The notes beneath the pieces are model-generated. The model did no database searches. It was not told the origin of the DNA and saw nothing but the letters and a program-made list of their open reading frames with translations. A stretch of DNA of 64,000 bases, taken from the NCBI RefSeq assembly GCF_003254395.2, contig NW_020555814.1:1-64000 (forward strand). Direction: 5' to 3'. Position numbers and translations under genes: made by a program. Below are positions 35,691-49,160 of the stretch, in pieces (position 1 is the stretch's first letter; each line of letters opens with the position of its first letter). Source of the DNA: Apis mellifera. Its lineage: Eukaryota > Arthropoda > Insecta > Hymenoptera > Apidae.

Positions 35691-38600
35691 TCAAAGTGGA
35701 GCCGAATATCGCTTAAATCACAGCCACTCGACACCGTTTCTCTCGCGGCGATGGAAAGCCGTTCGAAAGCCGTGGGCAGTGCGAATTTCCACGAAATCCG
35801 TCGTCACAGAATATTTATTTCCCCATTCGACGACTCGGCAACGTTCCACCGGATAAATTGACCTATTTATCCGATTCTCAATGCATTCGAATTAATTCGA
35901 CAATCGATCACATTCACGTTCGCAAAATTTCTCGAGTTTGTTTCACTATTCATTTACTTATTCGACTCAAGTCGAGTTCATAGCTTCGACAAATCATATT
36001 AATGTCTGAATTATCACCGGATATAACTAGCAAATTCGTAGAAATCTTGGCTAAATTTTATCTGTTTCCTCTCCTTCTTTTCAATTTATTTATAAATCAT
36101 GATATTTCGAAAGCGTGAATTATATATAACGGATATTAAGTGTGATTCGAATTTTTTTATTCATTACTCGATCACCATTCTTTAATTAATTCATATATAT
36201 TCATCATTCGCTCTTATTTTTTTTGATTATATAAAAATTAAAGGTGAGCAAGGCAAATAAATGATGGCCATGATGTTTAATATTGAATGAAACAAGTGGA
36301 ATTATTTGAATTTATTATTCGTTACTTATTAACGATAAATAATCAAGGAACGAATAAAAAATGAATTATTGATTTGGATCATAAATTTGGATCTTCTTTA
36401 TTATTTGGAAATATTTCCAAATACTTTATTACTCAAGTTCACGAGTTCACGTTTTTTTCTTTTCTTTTTAATTAAAAAAATCATCAAATTACTTGTAAAG
36501 TAAATAATATATAGAATAAGAAATTCTGAGAGCTGTTCAATTTTCGGGATCGACAGCAAGTTTTCTTCGACAGCTGTGCAAAGCGTCGATTTCACAGATC
36601 TCCACGATCTTGGACATAATTCGGGCGGAATGCTGAGTGAGCCATGAATTCCGAAAGAAGTTTGCAACCGGAAACTTCCGTAGGCCCCCCTCTTCCCCTC
36701 TCTTGCATGGAATGTCATTTAATCGTTTTGCCCTCCAACTCCTTTAACCCTTCCTCCCCGTCCGATAACTCGCGATTCTGGAATCCGCGTTCCACCAACT
36801 TTCCGCAGAAAGTGTCCTGTCGTGCGCTGGATGAGACGTCTTCAAAAAGGGGAGGAAGTTTCGTTGCATCGATAAGAGTCGATTTTCGAACGATTCGAAC
36901 GATTCGTGGAATGATTATAATTCATCGTCAGTTCAAGGAGATTTTTTTATTAAATTATTCGATTAAATTTTATTATTCTTCGCGAATATTTTAATTGAAA
37001 ATATTATAATCTTCTTCTGAAAATAACCATTTTGCAATTGTTGTAATTTAATATAATTTAATCCCTTCAAGGATCAATTTTTTATTGCCAAAATGATGAA
37101 GATATTATTTAGAGAAGAATTTGTTTATTTATTTTGAACATGCATTCTCTTCGTGCAAACATTTTTAAAGATATCGAAATTACGAATGTCTTTGGAAATA
37201 ACAAATCTGAAAATGCATACAATAATTGAATTTATTTTAATCAAATTAAAGAATCGAATGATGTAAAAGGCAAAAATAGAAACAAATTCGCAAAATGAAC
37301 GAACCGAATAAAATATCAAATTTCATCGATGCGAGGAAAGGAAATCGCTTGTAATAATACTCATCTTCAGAATACGACTTCGACGTTAAAAAAAAAAAAA
37401 AAGAAACGAAAGAAAGGAAAAAACGAAGCTTATCGTGTTCTTCCGCTCCTTTCGTTCTCAAAGCTCGTCAATTTCTCGGCTTCACACTTTATCGGTAACG
37501 AAAATGCGGTTGAACGCAGTTGAAATGCGTCAGTTCACCAGTTCAATCTCGCGTTGAAACCGCATCGTCATCGTTAAATGTATTTAACGACTCGTGATTC
37601 ATGCCGTGAGATACAAGGAGATGCCAAGTCATCTTCGAATTCCAGCAAGTATATCGGGGGATTGGTGTCGGAAATTGTAGACAAGTCGGACAAAAAAATC
37701 GTGAAGCTCGCCAACCCTCGTCGATGCTGATAGATTCCTGATGTGACCACGTTTTGTGGCGCGGTTCAATCGCGAAAAACGTGGGCGTCAGGTCCGCCAG
37801 CATGGAAGAGATAAGGGTGGCGAACGCGCAACGGCACGAGAATTATATTTTCGATGGATACACATTGGACGAAAAGATGTATCTTGGACATCGAGTTTTA
37901 ATACCTTCGATTCTTATCATTTTACATTTTTTTTTTCTTTTAATTCAATTCAAGAATTATTTTATATTTAAAGAGACAAAATTTCAATCAAGTTTATTTC
38001 GAAGGATATATTGTTTGAAAAAGATGAACTCTTAAATGAGATTTTAACATCCTCGATTCTTGTCATTTTATATTTTAATCTCCTTAAGATAAAATAAAAA
38101 TATAAAAAGTGTTTGTATATTTTAGATTATAACAAGAGACAATGGTAATTATTTGTCGTCAAAAGAAACTATCTTATTCAACTTTTTTCTTGTATCATTT
38201 TGAGATCGAAATACAGGATTCAAAAATAGTACTTGAGATTGAAAGATTTAAGTAAAGTGACAAGGACGAAGATAGTAAATGAGTAAAAATTATTTTCATT
38301 ACAATATTCCGAGAATTGAAAGCGATATCGTGAATGAAAAAGGACAAGGTTCCGCCCTTGAGAAACAATCGATTGAAAGTTACCCTCAAACTTATAATAA
38401 TTTAAACTTTTCTTAATCTTAAATACACTTTAATCGAGTTTCAATATAGATATGAGAATATCTACTAGTTAAAGACTTTAAGAAATTAATTTAAAAAGTT
38501 ACCCTTTAAAACTGTTTAATAAATAAATTGGATCTTCGTTTAATCTGTCAATTAAAAAAAATCCTATATAATATAACTTTCCAAAAAATAAAAATTTTCC

Positions 38601-39790
38601 ACGACGATATTTTGTATCGTTCAAAAAAAAATCAATGCCCCATCTCTCTCTTAAATCCCTCCCCTCCTCCGAAGGAACGATAATTAATGTCAACAGGGAG
38701 GGATGATCGCCCTGGGTTCGAGGTGGAGGAACTTGTACTTCATCTTGCTTCTGACGCGACCTTGATGATGAACTAACCTCCCCTGGTTTTTCATAGAGCG
38801 AGGAAAGGAAGGGATGTTCCACGCGTATCCTTTATTCGATTAATGATCGTCACGTTACCGCGATAAACCATCTATTCTTCCCCTCCCTCCATCCTTCTTC
38901 TTCGTTTTAATCCTCGTCGAAACTTCGATTTTCTTATATACCGCGAGGGATCGGCTACCCCCTTTACGTGGAGGGGGAAAGGGGATTAGGGGCAAGATTC
39001 GAGAAATGCGGCCGTGAGTATGTCGCGTATAACGCACGTTTCGCCCGAGGGCGAAGTATCGACTCGCTTACCAACGAGGTAATTGTTGAAGCGGTTTTAT
39101 CGATCAAGCGGGATGCAAGAGCGTGGAAGTGGAAAGGAGATGAAAAGAGGAGATGAGAGGAGGAGGAGGAGGGAGGGGGAGAGAGAGAGGTTTGAAATAG
39201 CTTAGAGCAAGAAGTACAAGATCATCTTCGAGTGATCCCATAAAAGAGACTTAAGGCTCGAGTGGATCATTTCTGCGCATGAAGCACGTACTTGTTTGGA
39301 AGCCAAATTGGCTTAACTCTTCCTCCGTAGCTTCCTTTCCCTACGGGTTTATATCGAGCGAGCCGATAACTCTGAGGTGTACAGTCCGCCTCGGCAATAC
39401 GAGCCTCGCCGCGAGTTTTACAATAAACAAAGCTTCCGGGGACCGCGCTTTATCGTTTCGACCAGGCTTCAGCCATCCACGTGGATGGGCTGTTTTTATG
39501 GAGGACCCCCCGTCAAACAGTTACGAGAGAGAGAATTATTCTCCCCATTTTATTTTTCTTTTTCTTACCTCTCGCTCTTCTGGGGGATTTTTTCCATCCA
39601 TGAAGATCGAACGATCGAATTTTGATTAAATTTTTTTTTTTAATAGCGGAAATGAGCTCGCTGCGTGCACAATCGTTAATTAAACACGTTTTGAATACAA
39701 CGAGGTGGAAGCAACCGTGCTCGCGCATTTCGGATCGGAGAATTGATGAACTGCGAAAATCTGTTTGGTGCGGAAATACTACTACAGTGA
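35691..39790. other. Non-coding block: islands 35691-36000, 36531-36910, 37401-37880 and 38641-39790
   Basis: The islands alternate with AT-rich 36001-36530, 36911-37400 and 37881-38640. 38641-39790 is the largest and contains a polypurine run at 39126-39190. Open frames of 60-116 codons appear on both strands (for example 36644-36994 plus, 37543-37803 minus, 39279-39629 plus), none with a domain I recognise. Confidence 0.55.
39126..39190. repeat. Polypurine tract with (GGA)n and (GA)n
   Basis: About 65 bp almost free of pyrimidines on plus, including GAGGAGGAGGAGGAGGGAGG and a terminal GA repeat. Confidence 0.85.
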
Positions 39791-42700
39791 TGGTAATTGC
39801 AAATTATATTGTTGTTAATGCCGTAATTGGAAAGGAAAAGGAAAAAATGGAGGATTTTATTGAAAATATCATATTAAATAGTGTATTGAAATTATGAGTA
39901 TAATTTTAAGACAAGATTTGATTTGAAATAATGAAGAGATAAAGAATTATCATTTCTTCGTGACGAGTCATATACTTGTTGAATAAAGATTGAAATGCTT
40001 GAACTTTTTAAGAAATTCTATGATCCCTTTCATGTGATCACAATTAATTCATTCTTTATCTTAAAATATTCAATCGTTTTAGAAAATTGAATAATTTAGA
40101 ACTGTCCTCACTTTAAATAAGAGATAATGAAACACTGATTTTTCTTATATGAATTATTTCATATTTCGAAGAAGATAATATATATTTACAACGAAATTTT
40201 TTTTTTTAATGATTTGATAAGATTTTTCCAATTTCGTAACTCTTATCTCTTTCTCATTTCTCCAATTTCCATTTCAATAGTTCCTAATAACTCGTTCCAC
40301 GCATTTGCAAATCCAATAATTTAATTAATTTCCGAAACATCGAATAACTAATTACTATTCTTTCCTATTACCACATCCGCTTATAAATAGTCACAATCAT
40401 TCTAATGAAAATCTTATCATTTACGTTTCAAGAAACGTTGAAATCTTACGAAAGGATTCAAGTCTCGCCTAACCCATTTCCTGTGCCTGGTCTCGCATGG
40501 TCGATCCTTAATTCGCGGCGGGATACCATTGTCGCCATTTTCCCGGCGATTAACCCGCGGACGGTCTTGCCTTCATACAAATTTTCACGTCTCTCCCCCC
40601 TTCCCCCCTGGCTATTTTTCTCTCCTAATGCACGCTCGCATTAGCGTCACAAGAGCGTCGCCTCTTTGCGCGCGAGGCAAAATTATAATTTCCCCGGGAA
40701 AACTCGTCGTTGAATTTACCGCGTCTCGTAATACGCGCGACCCAAGGGGAAACCTCCCCTTCTTCCTATTTCTTTCCTTTTTTTTTTCTTCATTTTCTCT
40801 ACTCGCCCTCTTTTGATTCTCAGCTGCACGCGTGTCTCGACGATAAAACGCAGGAGGAGGGGGGAAGAACGGGGAGAGAAACGGTGGCGCGAAATTATTT
40901 CCTCGCGTACACGATTGTGTTTTCGCCGCGAGATATCGGCGCGGGAGTGTGGCTTTACGAGGGTATTACGTATAGCATTGACGTACGAGCGCAAACACTG
41001 CCCCATTCTCTCGTAGATTCTTTCTTAGTCTGGCACGAGACGAACAACGTATGAACATTTCTTGTATGAAATTTTGTATAACGCGAGTTGATATCAGACG
41101 ATTATATTTTTTGAAATGGATCTTTCTATAATATTATCGAAATCATGTGTTAAGTGAAACTTAGATGAATTAGAGGAATGTTAATAAAAATATAGAAACA
41201 TTTGTATGTAAGAATTATCTAAGTTTTGTGAAAAGATTGTTGCAATTTTTGCATTGTGTTTCATTGAAATTATGTATAGAATATCTCACTGTATTTACAC
41301 ATTTTATTGAAACAAAAATTATTTCAGAGAAAAATTGAATAACATTGAAGAATATTATTATGTTAATGCTTTCGATAAAAATCAATTTTTTTTATTGAAA
41401 AATATTAACTCTAATTATTAATAAATGTATGCTTGAAAATTATTTATTTAGAGAATACTTTAATTTTATAAAATTTATTATTTGAGAGAAGAAACGAATT
41501 GATACTCGTCTTTTTTACTATCAATAATCAAGATATAAAAAATTACATGAAACTGTATATATGAGAAGAAAAATAATTATTACCATTCATAAACCAATTA
41601 ACCAATCAACCATTAATACCATTCTTTTTTCTCCAATATATATTTAAAAATCTCCGAAAGATTAACGAGCTGAATGAGATAAAAATTTCAAAATTAATGA
41701 ACCTAAAATACTACGTAAAAAGATTTTACAAGATTTTTATATAAAAGCAGATATAGAAGTCAAACTTTAACAACGTTTGAATTATATTTTCGATTCATGG
41801 TATTAATTCTTCAAATTGTTCTCCCCCCGAATTTCGATAGAATATTACACACATGTTTGATTAATAGTTTAACATATTATTTGGTTCGCAATTAATAATC
41901 AATCATGCTATTTCCATCAAATGAGAAGATTTGTCATTCATAATAATCATTTGCCCGTTTGCGTTCGACATTTAAACAACAACATCGAGTACAACGCGAA
42001 TTAATGCCAAATTGAAAATTAATCAACGTTCATTTCACTATTATTTCTCTTCCCGCGAATTTGTATCTGCGCGAACAACGAACATCGTCCAAATCTTCTT
42101 TATCCCGTCCCCCATCAAAATCTTGACCGATTAAAAATATTCAATTCATTAACATTGTTCGAACGATCCAACGAAGGGAACACGAAATACGCAACTGGGG
42201 TCGAGGATGGGGAAGGAGGAGAGGAAAGGGTAGTGTTATTGTTTGGCAAACGCGATCGGCTGGCAAACGAATCGTCCGAACGGATTAACATACTCCGTCG
42301 CGTTTGTTGTGTGTAATTACGATCTACTGTATTTCCCCGCGTAAATATGCCCGCGATGCCTCTGTATAATTACCAGCAAGCGCTAGTCGCGTGGTGGTAA
42401 ATCGATAACATTAATTACAGGTAAATTACGTTCGATGGATTTCTGCCTGTACTTGAAATCACGCGTGGTATCCCCTCCTCTATCCTCCCCGTCTTCTTCC
42501 TCTCCCTTCCACCCGCCGGGTCGCCCCCGGTTAATTTGGAACCGCGTGAAACGTCACGTCTCTCCCTCCTCCCATCCCTTTCCCTCCCCCTCCGCGGTGA
42601 TTTAATTAAATCGCTACGGGGGAGGGGAGGGGGCTTCGACATAATTTCAATTGCCTTAATTGAGAGGGGGGAGGGGATGGTCTACAAGGACGAAAATCCC

Positions 42701-43800
42701 GTGCATGCGGAAACGAAGATGTGCGGAAACTCGCCGCCACTCGAGATATCATTCGTGAGGGATTCCAGGGCGGGTTAGATTAAAGGATGTTTGAAGTAGC
42801 GATTGTGCGAAATTCGATATGTGTCCATCTATCGTTCCTCTTCGCGGGCTACGATTTAATTTCAGGATTTTATCGTTCTTCATCGTCGCGTGTCTCGTTT
42901 TTACTTCAAATGGATGACGTTAATGAGCTTCTCCCACAGACTTTTAACTATCACGATATAACTCGATCGAATTTCAACGTTGTTTCTAGATATTCTTCTC
43001 TCAGTTGTCGAAGCTATTAAAAATAAAACGATAATCTCGAAGATTTATTAAATACAAAATTAATTCCATCTTCTAAAGTAATATAAGATTCACTTGACGA
43101 TTCAAGAATCGTCCAACTCTGACACGAAATTATTAATTAGAAGGAGGAAATTCCCAGTCTCGCCGGCCAGGATCATATATTTTGTCACGGTTTCGGACGT
43201 TGCCGCCATCATAAATTAAACGGGCCGTTCGAAATCTTAACCGAGAGAGAGAGCACAACGGCAGAAATTGGACGGAGATCGTAACAATGGTTGTCGGGCA
43301 GACCGACAAGGCTTTGCACCGAAATGATTTGGACAGGTTTGTGGCATCGTTGCCTAATGCGGATCATCGAGTTTTCCCTGGCTGGCGTTACGTCCCCGCC
43401 CCTTTTCGCGATTTCACCGCGAAACCCCTCCAGGATAAATCATAGGTCCGGCCGGGCGTTAAACCGCGTCCACAACGCGCCGCCGTGTCATCGAGTGCCT
43501 CACGCGTGCGATATCGCGATGGACGTGGATGGTGACGGGGACCACCACGGTGCAGCGGAGGTATCGTAATTGGTCGATTAAATTAGGCCCCGCCGCGTCG
43601 TTTGTACGTCAACGTCGCTCGTGACGTGAGCTGCGGTTTATGCGTTTCGACGACGACGCTCGGTTAGATCATCGGTTCAATGCTTCTTCCAAATCGAAAT
43701 CCATCGAGCCTCTTGTTATTCGGTTGAACGACGTGGTTGAGAGATTCGGTTAGGCGGGGAACAGTCCTAGACGTTGACGCATAATGCATTTTGGAAGCGA
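39791..43800. other. Non-coding block: island 40421-41060, AT desert, then the large island 41981-43800
   Basis: 40421-41060 includes a pyrimidine tract ending GATTCTCAG at about 40822, an acceptor-like site followed by an open plus-strand frame to 41054. 41061-41980 is AT-rich with nothing recognisable. 41981-43800 is the longest GC-rich island apart from 30401-32220; 42480-42680 is strongly strand-asymmetric, and 43140-43640 is CpG-rich with a 92-codon plus frame (43291-43569) of unknown value. Confidence 0.55.
42570..42640. repeat. Imperfect inverted repeat: polypyrimidine arm, AT palindrome, polypurine arm
   Basis: A CCCTCCCCCTCC arm near 42583-42593 and the matching GGGGGAGGGGAGGGGG at 42618-42633 flank a perfect 14-bp palindrome GATTTAATTAAATC at 42599-42612. 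Confidence 0.8.
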
Positions 43801-46800
43801 TTAGAATTAAAGTGAAGTTTGAAAGATTAAAGTGATTAAAGATTTATTCGTTGAATACGCGTTGTTGATTGAGAATTAATTTTTTAACGGTTAATTAAAA
43901 TCGTATTATTAAGATCGTGGTGGCACAAAACTTTATGTATGCTTTTCATGAGATCACGATAGAATTTTCATGAAATAGTAAAATGTCAAGTAATGCATTA
44001 AATTAGATAATAATTATATTCGTAGTACATTCATATATTATTTTTAATAATATTGTTTCTAGAAAAATACTGTATTGTAAATGTAAAAATGAATATTTGC
44101 AATATATATTTTTTGACATAAAAAATTATATTATTATATTAAAGAAAATATGAAAAATTTAAACATTAATTTTTATCTTAATCAATAAAGATCGCTCACA
44201 ATTAATCGACACGGCGTTCAATGTGTCGTAATAAAATCAATTTAACGAAACGTATAAAACTTTGAAAAGACAATCCATCATGTGACGCTAAATTTTCCCT
44301 CCAAGGATTGACGGATTAAGATACCATTCCATCAAACGTTGACTTATACTACTTGAAGATCTTCCAGCGGCCGCGATGAAATTACGAATTATAACATTCC
44401 TATCACGATTTCTAATCATCGAACGATTCTTTCTGCTTCTGGTACAGATTTTTTCGCAAATTTTAATACAATTTCGTTCGTGAATTGATCAAAATTATTT
44501 TCCTTCCTCTTTTTTTTTTTTATTCGTGCTATTTGTCCCGACAGTTGAAATCCGACGAATTAATTAAGTTATTGTTAGCACCGGTCCGTAACCAGGAGCG
44601 AACAATTAATCTCGTATCCCAGACTCCGAAGGCAAGCGTTTGCTAAATCTAGCAACGAGTTTATTTGGATTCCGAGGTTGCGAGTACAAGTGAGCGTGCA
44701 TTAAATACGTAACAACTGCGCGTGGAAGCACGATACACGGTAAACGAGACTCGAGACTCGAGAACCGGAACCAAAATCAAAACTAGCGCGAACTTGCCGT
44801 CTGTGTGAAACGTTTCTCTCTCTCTCTCCTCTCTCTCTTTCTCTGCGTACGCACAATCATTCACACTGTTCTGCGTATTGTTAATTTGCGATTTAATTTC
44901 GTAATCGAGATATTTGGAACTCGTTATTCATGATTTTTTTATTTAATGTTAAATATCTGAAATCCAGTGCAAAATTTGACGATCAATGAAAAATTTCTCG
45001 TGATAATTTAAGTAAAAAAAAAATTGTAGAGAGATTTATGTAATCGTAACTTTGAAAAATCGTACATTGTTATTTGTTGAAAAAAAATAGAGTGCAGGTG
45101 ATCATATTCCTTTCAATATGATAATTGATAAAATATTTTTCACAAAGGAAAATGTAACGAAAGAGTTAAATTAATTTCCCAACTTGAACGTAATTAAACA
45201 GTTTGGAATTAATTGAAAAGTTATACTTTTATAAATAAAGTAAGATTATTGACAAAATCACAAAAATTTTTGATGATATAATTTTCAAATTATTTTCTTA
45301 TTTTTTCAAATCGGTTGCTAGATTAATTATTGCATAATTAATTATTACGTTCCTTCACTTTTACCATACACTTGATAAATATATTTTTATACAACATCGT
45401 GGGAGATGAAATATTTTCTTTAATCCAATAAGAGGATTAAAAATATCGTTTCAACGATCTTAATAGCGGACGAAGAAACTGTATTTCAAAAGGTGCAAGA
45501 AAGAAAACATTGTCACGAGAAGTTGTCACGGAAAACAATCAATCATAGTTCCGTCCATTAAATACACGCCATTCTCGCTGATAATTAAGCGTTGATCAAA
45601 CACAACCATCACACACCTCTTCAGAAACAAACATTTATCCAACGCGTTAAGATTACACGCAGCGCTTCGCTCAACCGCTTTCATCAATTTATCGATAGAC
45701 CCTGAAATAATTATTCCTAAAATAGTTATTCTTCTCCCTATTCCTTCCTACAATATAACAACTGAAAGAAACATTTCATCCAATTTCATCAATACACGAA
45801 ATTAAATGCTACGTATCGCTAACCAATAGTAAGTATCGATACATTGTCAGCCAATATACGTCAAGGCTTATTAATGCTATTTGTCGTTCCTCTTAATCAC
45901 TATTCGCGTTTATTCGCTGTTCAATACGAAGAGGGGAGGGCAGTAGTCCTCCTATCGGTCGTTGTTCGAAACACGATTGAATGGCGGATCGAATCGGCAT
46001 CGCGATATTTACGACTTTAATTACCAATTATAAGTTGCTCCGTATTTTTTCGGATTGGACAGCAGCAGATCGAGCATAGTTTGACGTGTTTCCATCGGTT
46101 TCCAGGACAAATTAGCACGGTCGATCCCCTGAAAATCGATTTCGGCCTGCCGGGTCGCTGCCACTTGATTAACCGGAGAGCTTGAAAATTGCCCCTAATC
46201 CAGCGCGGACTCCACCGATAAAAGCCGCGGAACACGAATCACGGGATCAAATAATTATTCCCGACAAAAGGGGGATGGAGGGCGCGTCGCTCAAAGTGGG
46301 ACGACGATTTTTGCTGTTAATTAAGAACCGGCGGTGGAGCGCCGCTAATACCGTCGTCCGTTCATTTTTCTTCCACTCGTCGTTGTCGTTGTCGTCGAGA
46401 GTTTTCACCACCACGTGACCTTTCTCGAACGTTTTACGTCCTCCAGGTTTAATTACGTTACTGTTGTTTCGCTTTGCGGAAAACGACTCCTTTCTCGACT
46501 TTTAAGTCTAGTGTCATTCGCCTCTTTTTTTTCTTTATGTTTATTCTTTTTTAAGTAACAAATGATACTTTTCTTCTGGAGGATCGACTCGTAACGTGAT
46601 CTTGAAAGTGAATATTATCGAGTAACACGTGATAATGAGTAATACTCGAACAAGAAAAACATTTTCATCTTATATGTATTAGACTATGTTATAATGAATA
46701 GACAGTAAATGTTTATGCATTTTTGTGCATAATTTAAATGCGATATATAAAAAAAATATTGAATTTTAATATTGAATTAAATTTGAAAATTTTATTTTGC

Positions 46801-47520
46801 ACGAGTATCTTCAATGAAATCTAATCATTTACTATTAAAACAAATTCATCGAGTTTAAATTTTCACTCTTGCCAATCAAACTTGGAATAAACTGACACTT
46901 AAGTAAAACAAACTCCAATCTCATTTTTCTAGATACCATCACCAAAAAAATCAATTGCTTCTTGTTCAAGGTATAATTTTCATTGGCCGAATAAATTCCG
47001 GGATGAATCTCGATTACGATCGATTTCGTCCAGGGATCTGCGAGATCTCGCGATTTTTCTTAATTAAAAATCCTTTGTTCCTCGACGAGGAGAGGAGGAG
47101 GAAGGAGGGAGAGGAGAGGAAGGGAAGGGATGTTCCTTCAACGTTCGCACCTCGTTACCAGTGGAACTTAAAGAGAATTTTAAAAAGATTCACGATCCAG
47201 AAACTGCGAATCTGATCGCGAATTCCGGCTAATTTCGCGAGAATTGAAATTCAAACGCGGCCATCCCCTTCCGGTTTTTTTTTCCAACCGGTTCTCATCT
47301 TACTTCGAGCCTCGGCTTCGATCGAAACGGGCGCCGAAACGGCCGTTCTCATTGTCGCCGAGATAATTGCCCGGTAATTACAGAACGATGGCGAAGGTTG
47401 GAAAAAAGAGAGGCAAGGTAATGGGTTTCGGCAAGTTATTTTATCCGCCGCGCCGTTTGCAGAATTTTTTTCGTTATCCCCAACCCCCTTCGTCGTGAAA
47501 TATGATTCTTTTATTGCTCC
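43801..47520. other. Non-coding block: AT-rich with islands 44331-44880, 45461-46540 and 47011-47520
   Basis: 43801-44330 and 44881-45460 are AT-rich. 44580-44860 is GC-richer and includes a CT repeat. 45461-46440 is mixed to GC-rich; the 72-codon minus frame at 46017-46235 has ordinary composition but no domain I know. 46541-47010 is AT-rich. 47070-47140 is purine-rich and 47230-47480 CpG-rich. Confidence 0.55.
44814..44845. repeat. (CT)n microsatellite
   Basis: CT repeat with two C/T interruptions inside an island. Confidence 0.9.
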
Positions 47521-48747
47521 TTCTGTGGATATTATTCATTTGCAAATTGTTAGCCTGATTTATTTTTTTCTTTTTTTTTAATCAGAATATTTATAAAAAG
47601 AATTTAATTCTTTCTTCTGTTACATTTAAATCTATTTAATTTAATTGTGATTTCTTTCATCCATTAATGTTATTTTTATCGTATCATAATTTCATTGAAA
47701 TTATATATTTCACTTCTAAAAAGAAAAAATAAATTTTTTATTGTTTATTATAAATTTAATGGAAGAGTTAAGGAATGAAGTTTCGTGGATTATTAGGATA
47801 TAAATGGAATTTTATACTTTAGTTTTATTATAAATATTATTTCTTTGCTATTTTATTTTTATTCTCAGATATTTGTCTTATATAGCGATTATAATTTCTT
47901 GCAAAGGAAGATTTATAGAATATTAAGTGAATAATTGTGAATAATAAAGCGAATATTGAGTTGTAAATTAAACTTTATTTGACTTGCAACGAGAAGAGAA
48001 AGAGTTACAGTGTTATTTATTAACTAGATGAAATTTTAATCGACTTATTTACCAACAATCTTGTTATTCTAAAATTTCCATGTTAAGTTTATATCGTACA
48101 AGCAATATATGCAAGGAAGCAACATCTATAAATTTTTCAAAATTACTTTAATAAAAGCACAAAAAAGAAACATAAATATGAAAACGACGAATTTGTAAGA
48201 TAATATTTTTCTCAAAATTATAAAAGTTTATTAAGTAGCATAGGAAAACATTCTTTTCCACCGGTTTTGTAATAAAAAACATAATAATTTCGTTCGATTT
48301 GTGCGTACTATTAATATACTATCAAAATCGTGAAAATTTGTGAAATAACAAAAATTACAGATATTGTGTCTATCCTTAATCTTCAAAATTCGTTTCCAAT
48401 ATCGATCTAAAATCCATCTATCAATTCTATCAATTATAATGTGCCGTATATTCCGTATGCATGTAAACAGAAAAAACAGGATAGGCGTGGAAAATTGAAT
48501 AAATCCGAAACGTTCGTTCATTATCGGAAGGGATTACACGCGAATCTTGTCGTGAATTTGAGTGAAATAACGAGGGACGCGTTTAATTTATCCCGTTGCG
48601 ACGCAACAAATCCCTGGCTTCAGTTATGTTTTATATCTGCACTGGATATTCATTGGGGTACAATCGATCGTGATTAATTCTCTCTTCTATGGTTAGTTTC
48701 AACAAAATGGAATCATGTTGAATTTGAAGAATTATCCTGAATTTTCA

Positions 48748-48800
48748 TTTTTTTCTTTCTTTCTTTTTTTCTTTCTTTTTTTTTTTTTTTTTTTTTTTTT
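48748..48800. repeat. (TTTC)n leading into a poly(T) run of 25
   Basis: CTTT units at 48748-48775, then T25 at 48776-48800. Confidence 0.9.
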
Positions 48801-49141
48801 ACCAGCGAGCTCACAAGTGCTCTTCATCGTGATTTTTATTCGGGTTTATTTTCAAAATCCTCTTTTCATAGAAAATTAAAGAGTGGAAAATATTAATCAT
48901 GTTTTACGCAACGAATCGTTGGTGAATCTTTCTCTTTTTTTTCTGGCTAATTATAATTGGTTATTTAAAACCTGAATGAAATGAAAAAAAAAATATATAA
49001 AAAATTCTATTATTGGTAAAAAGAAACATTTAGATGTCAATTTTTTAAGTATATATTTTCAGAAATATAAATTGTCATTGTTTAAAAAGGAAGTAATTTT
49101 AAAAAATAAATATAAAATACACAGGAGATTGGATTTTTTTA

Positions 49142-49160
49142 GAAAAAAAAAAAAAAAAAA
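49142..49160. repeat. Poly(A) run
   Basis: About nineteen A bases in an AT-rich stretch. Confidence 0.85.

Noticed and set aside
38715..38735. GGGTTCGAGG resembling a tRNA T-loop/B box
   Set aside because: No matching T-stem, A box or cloverleaf around it.
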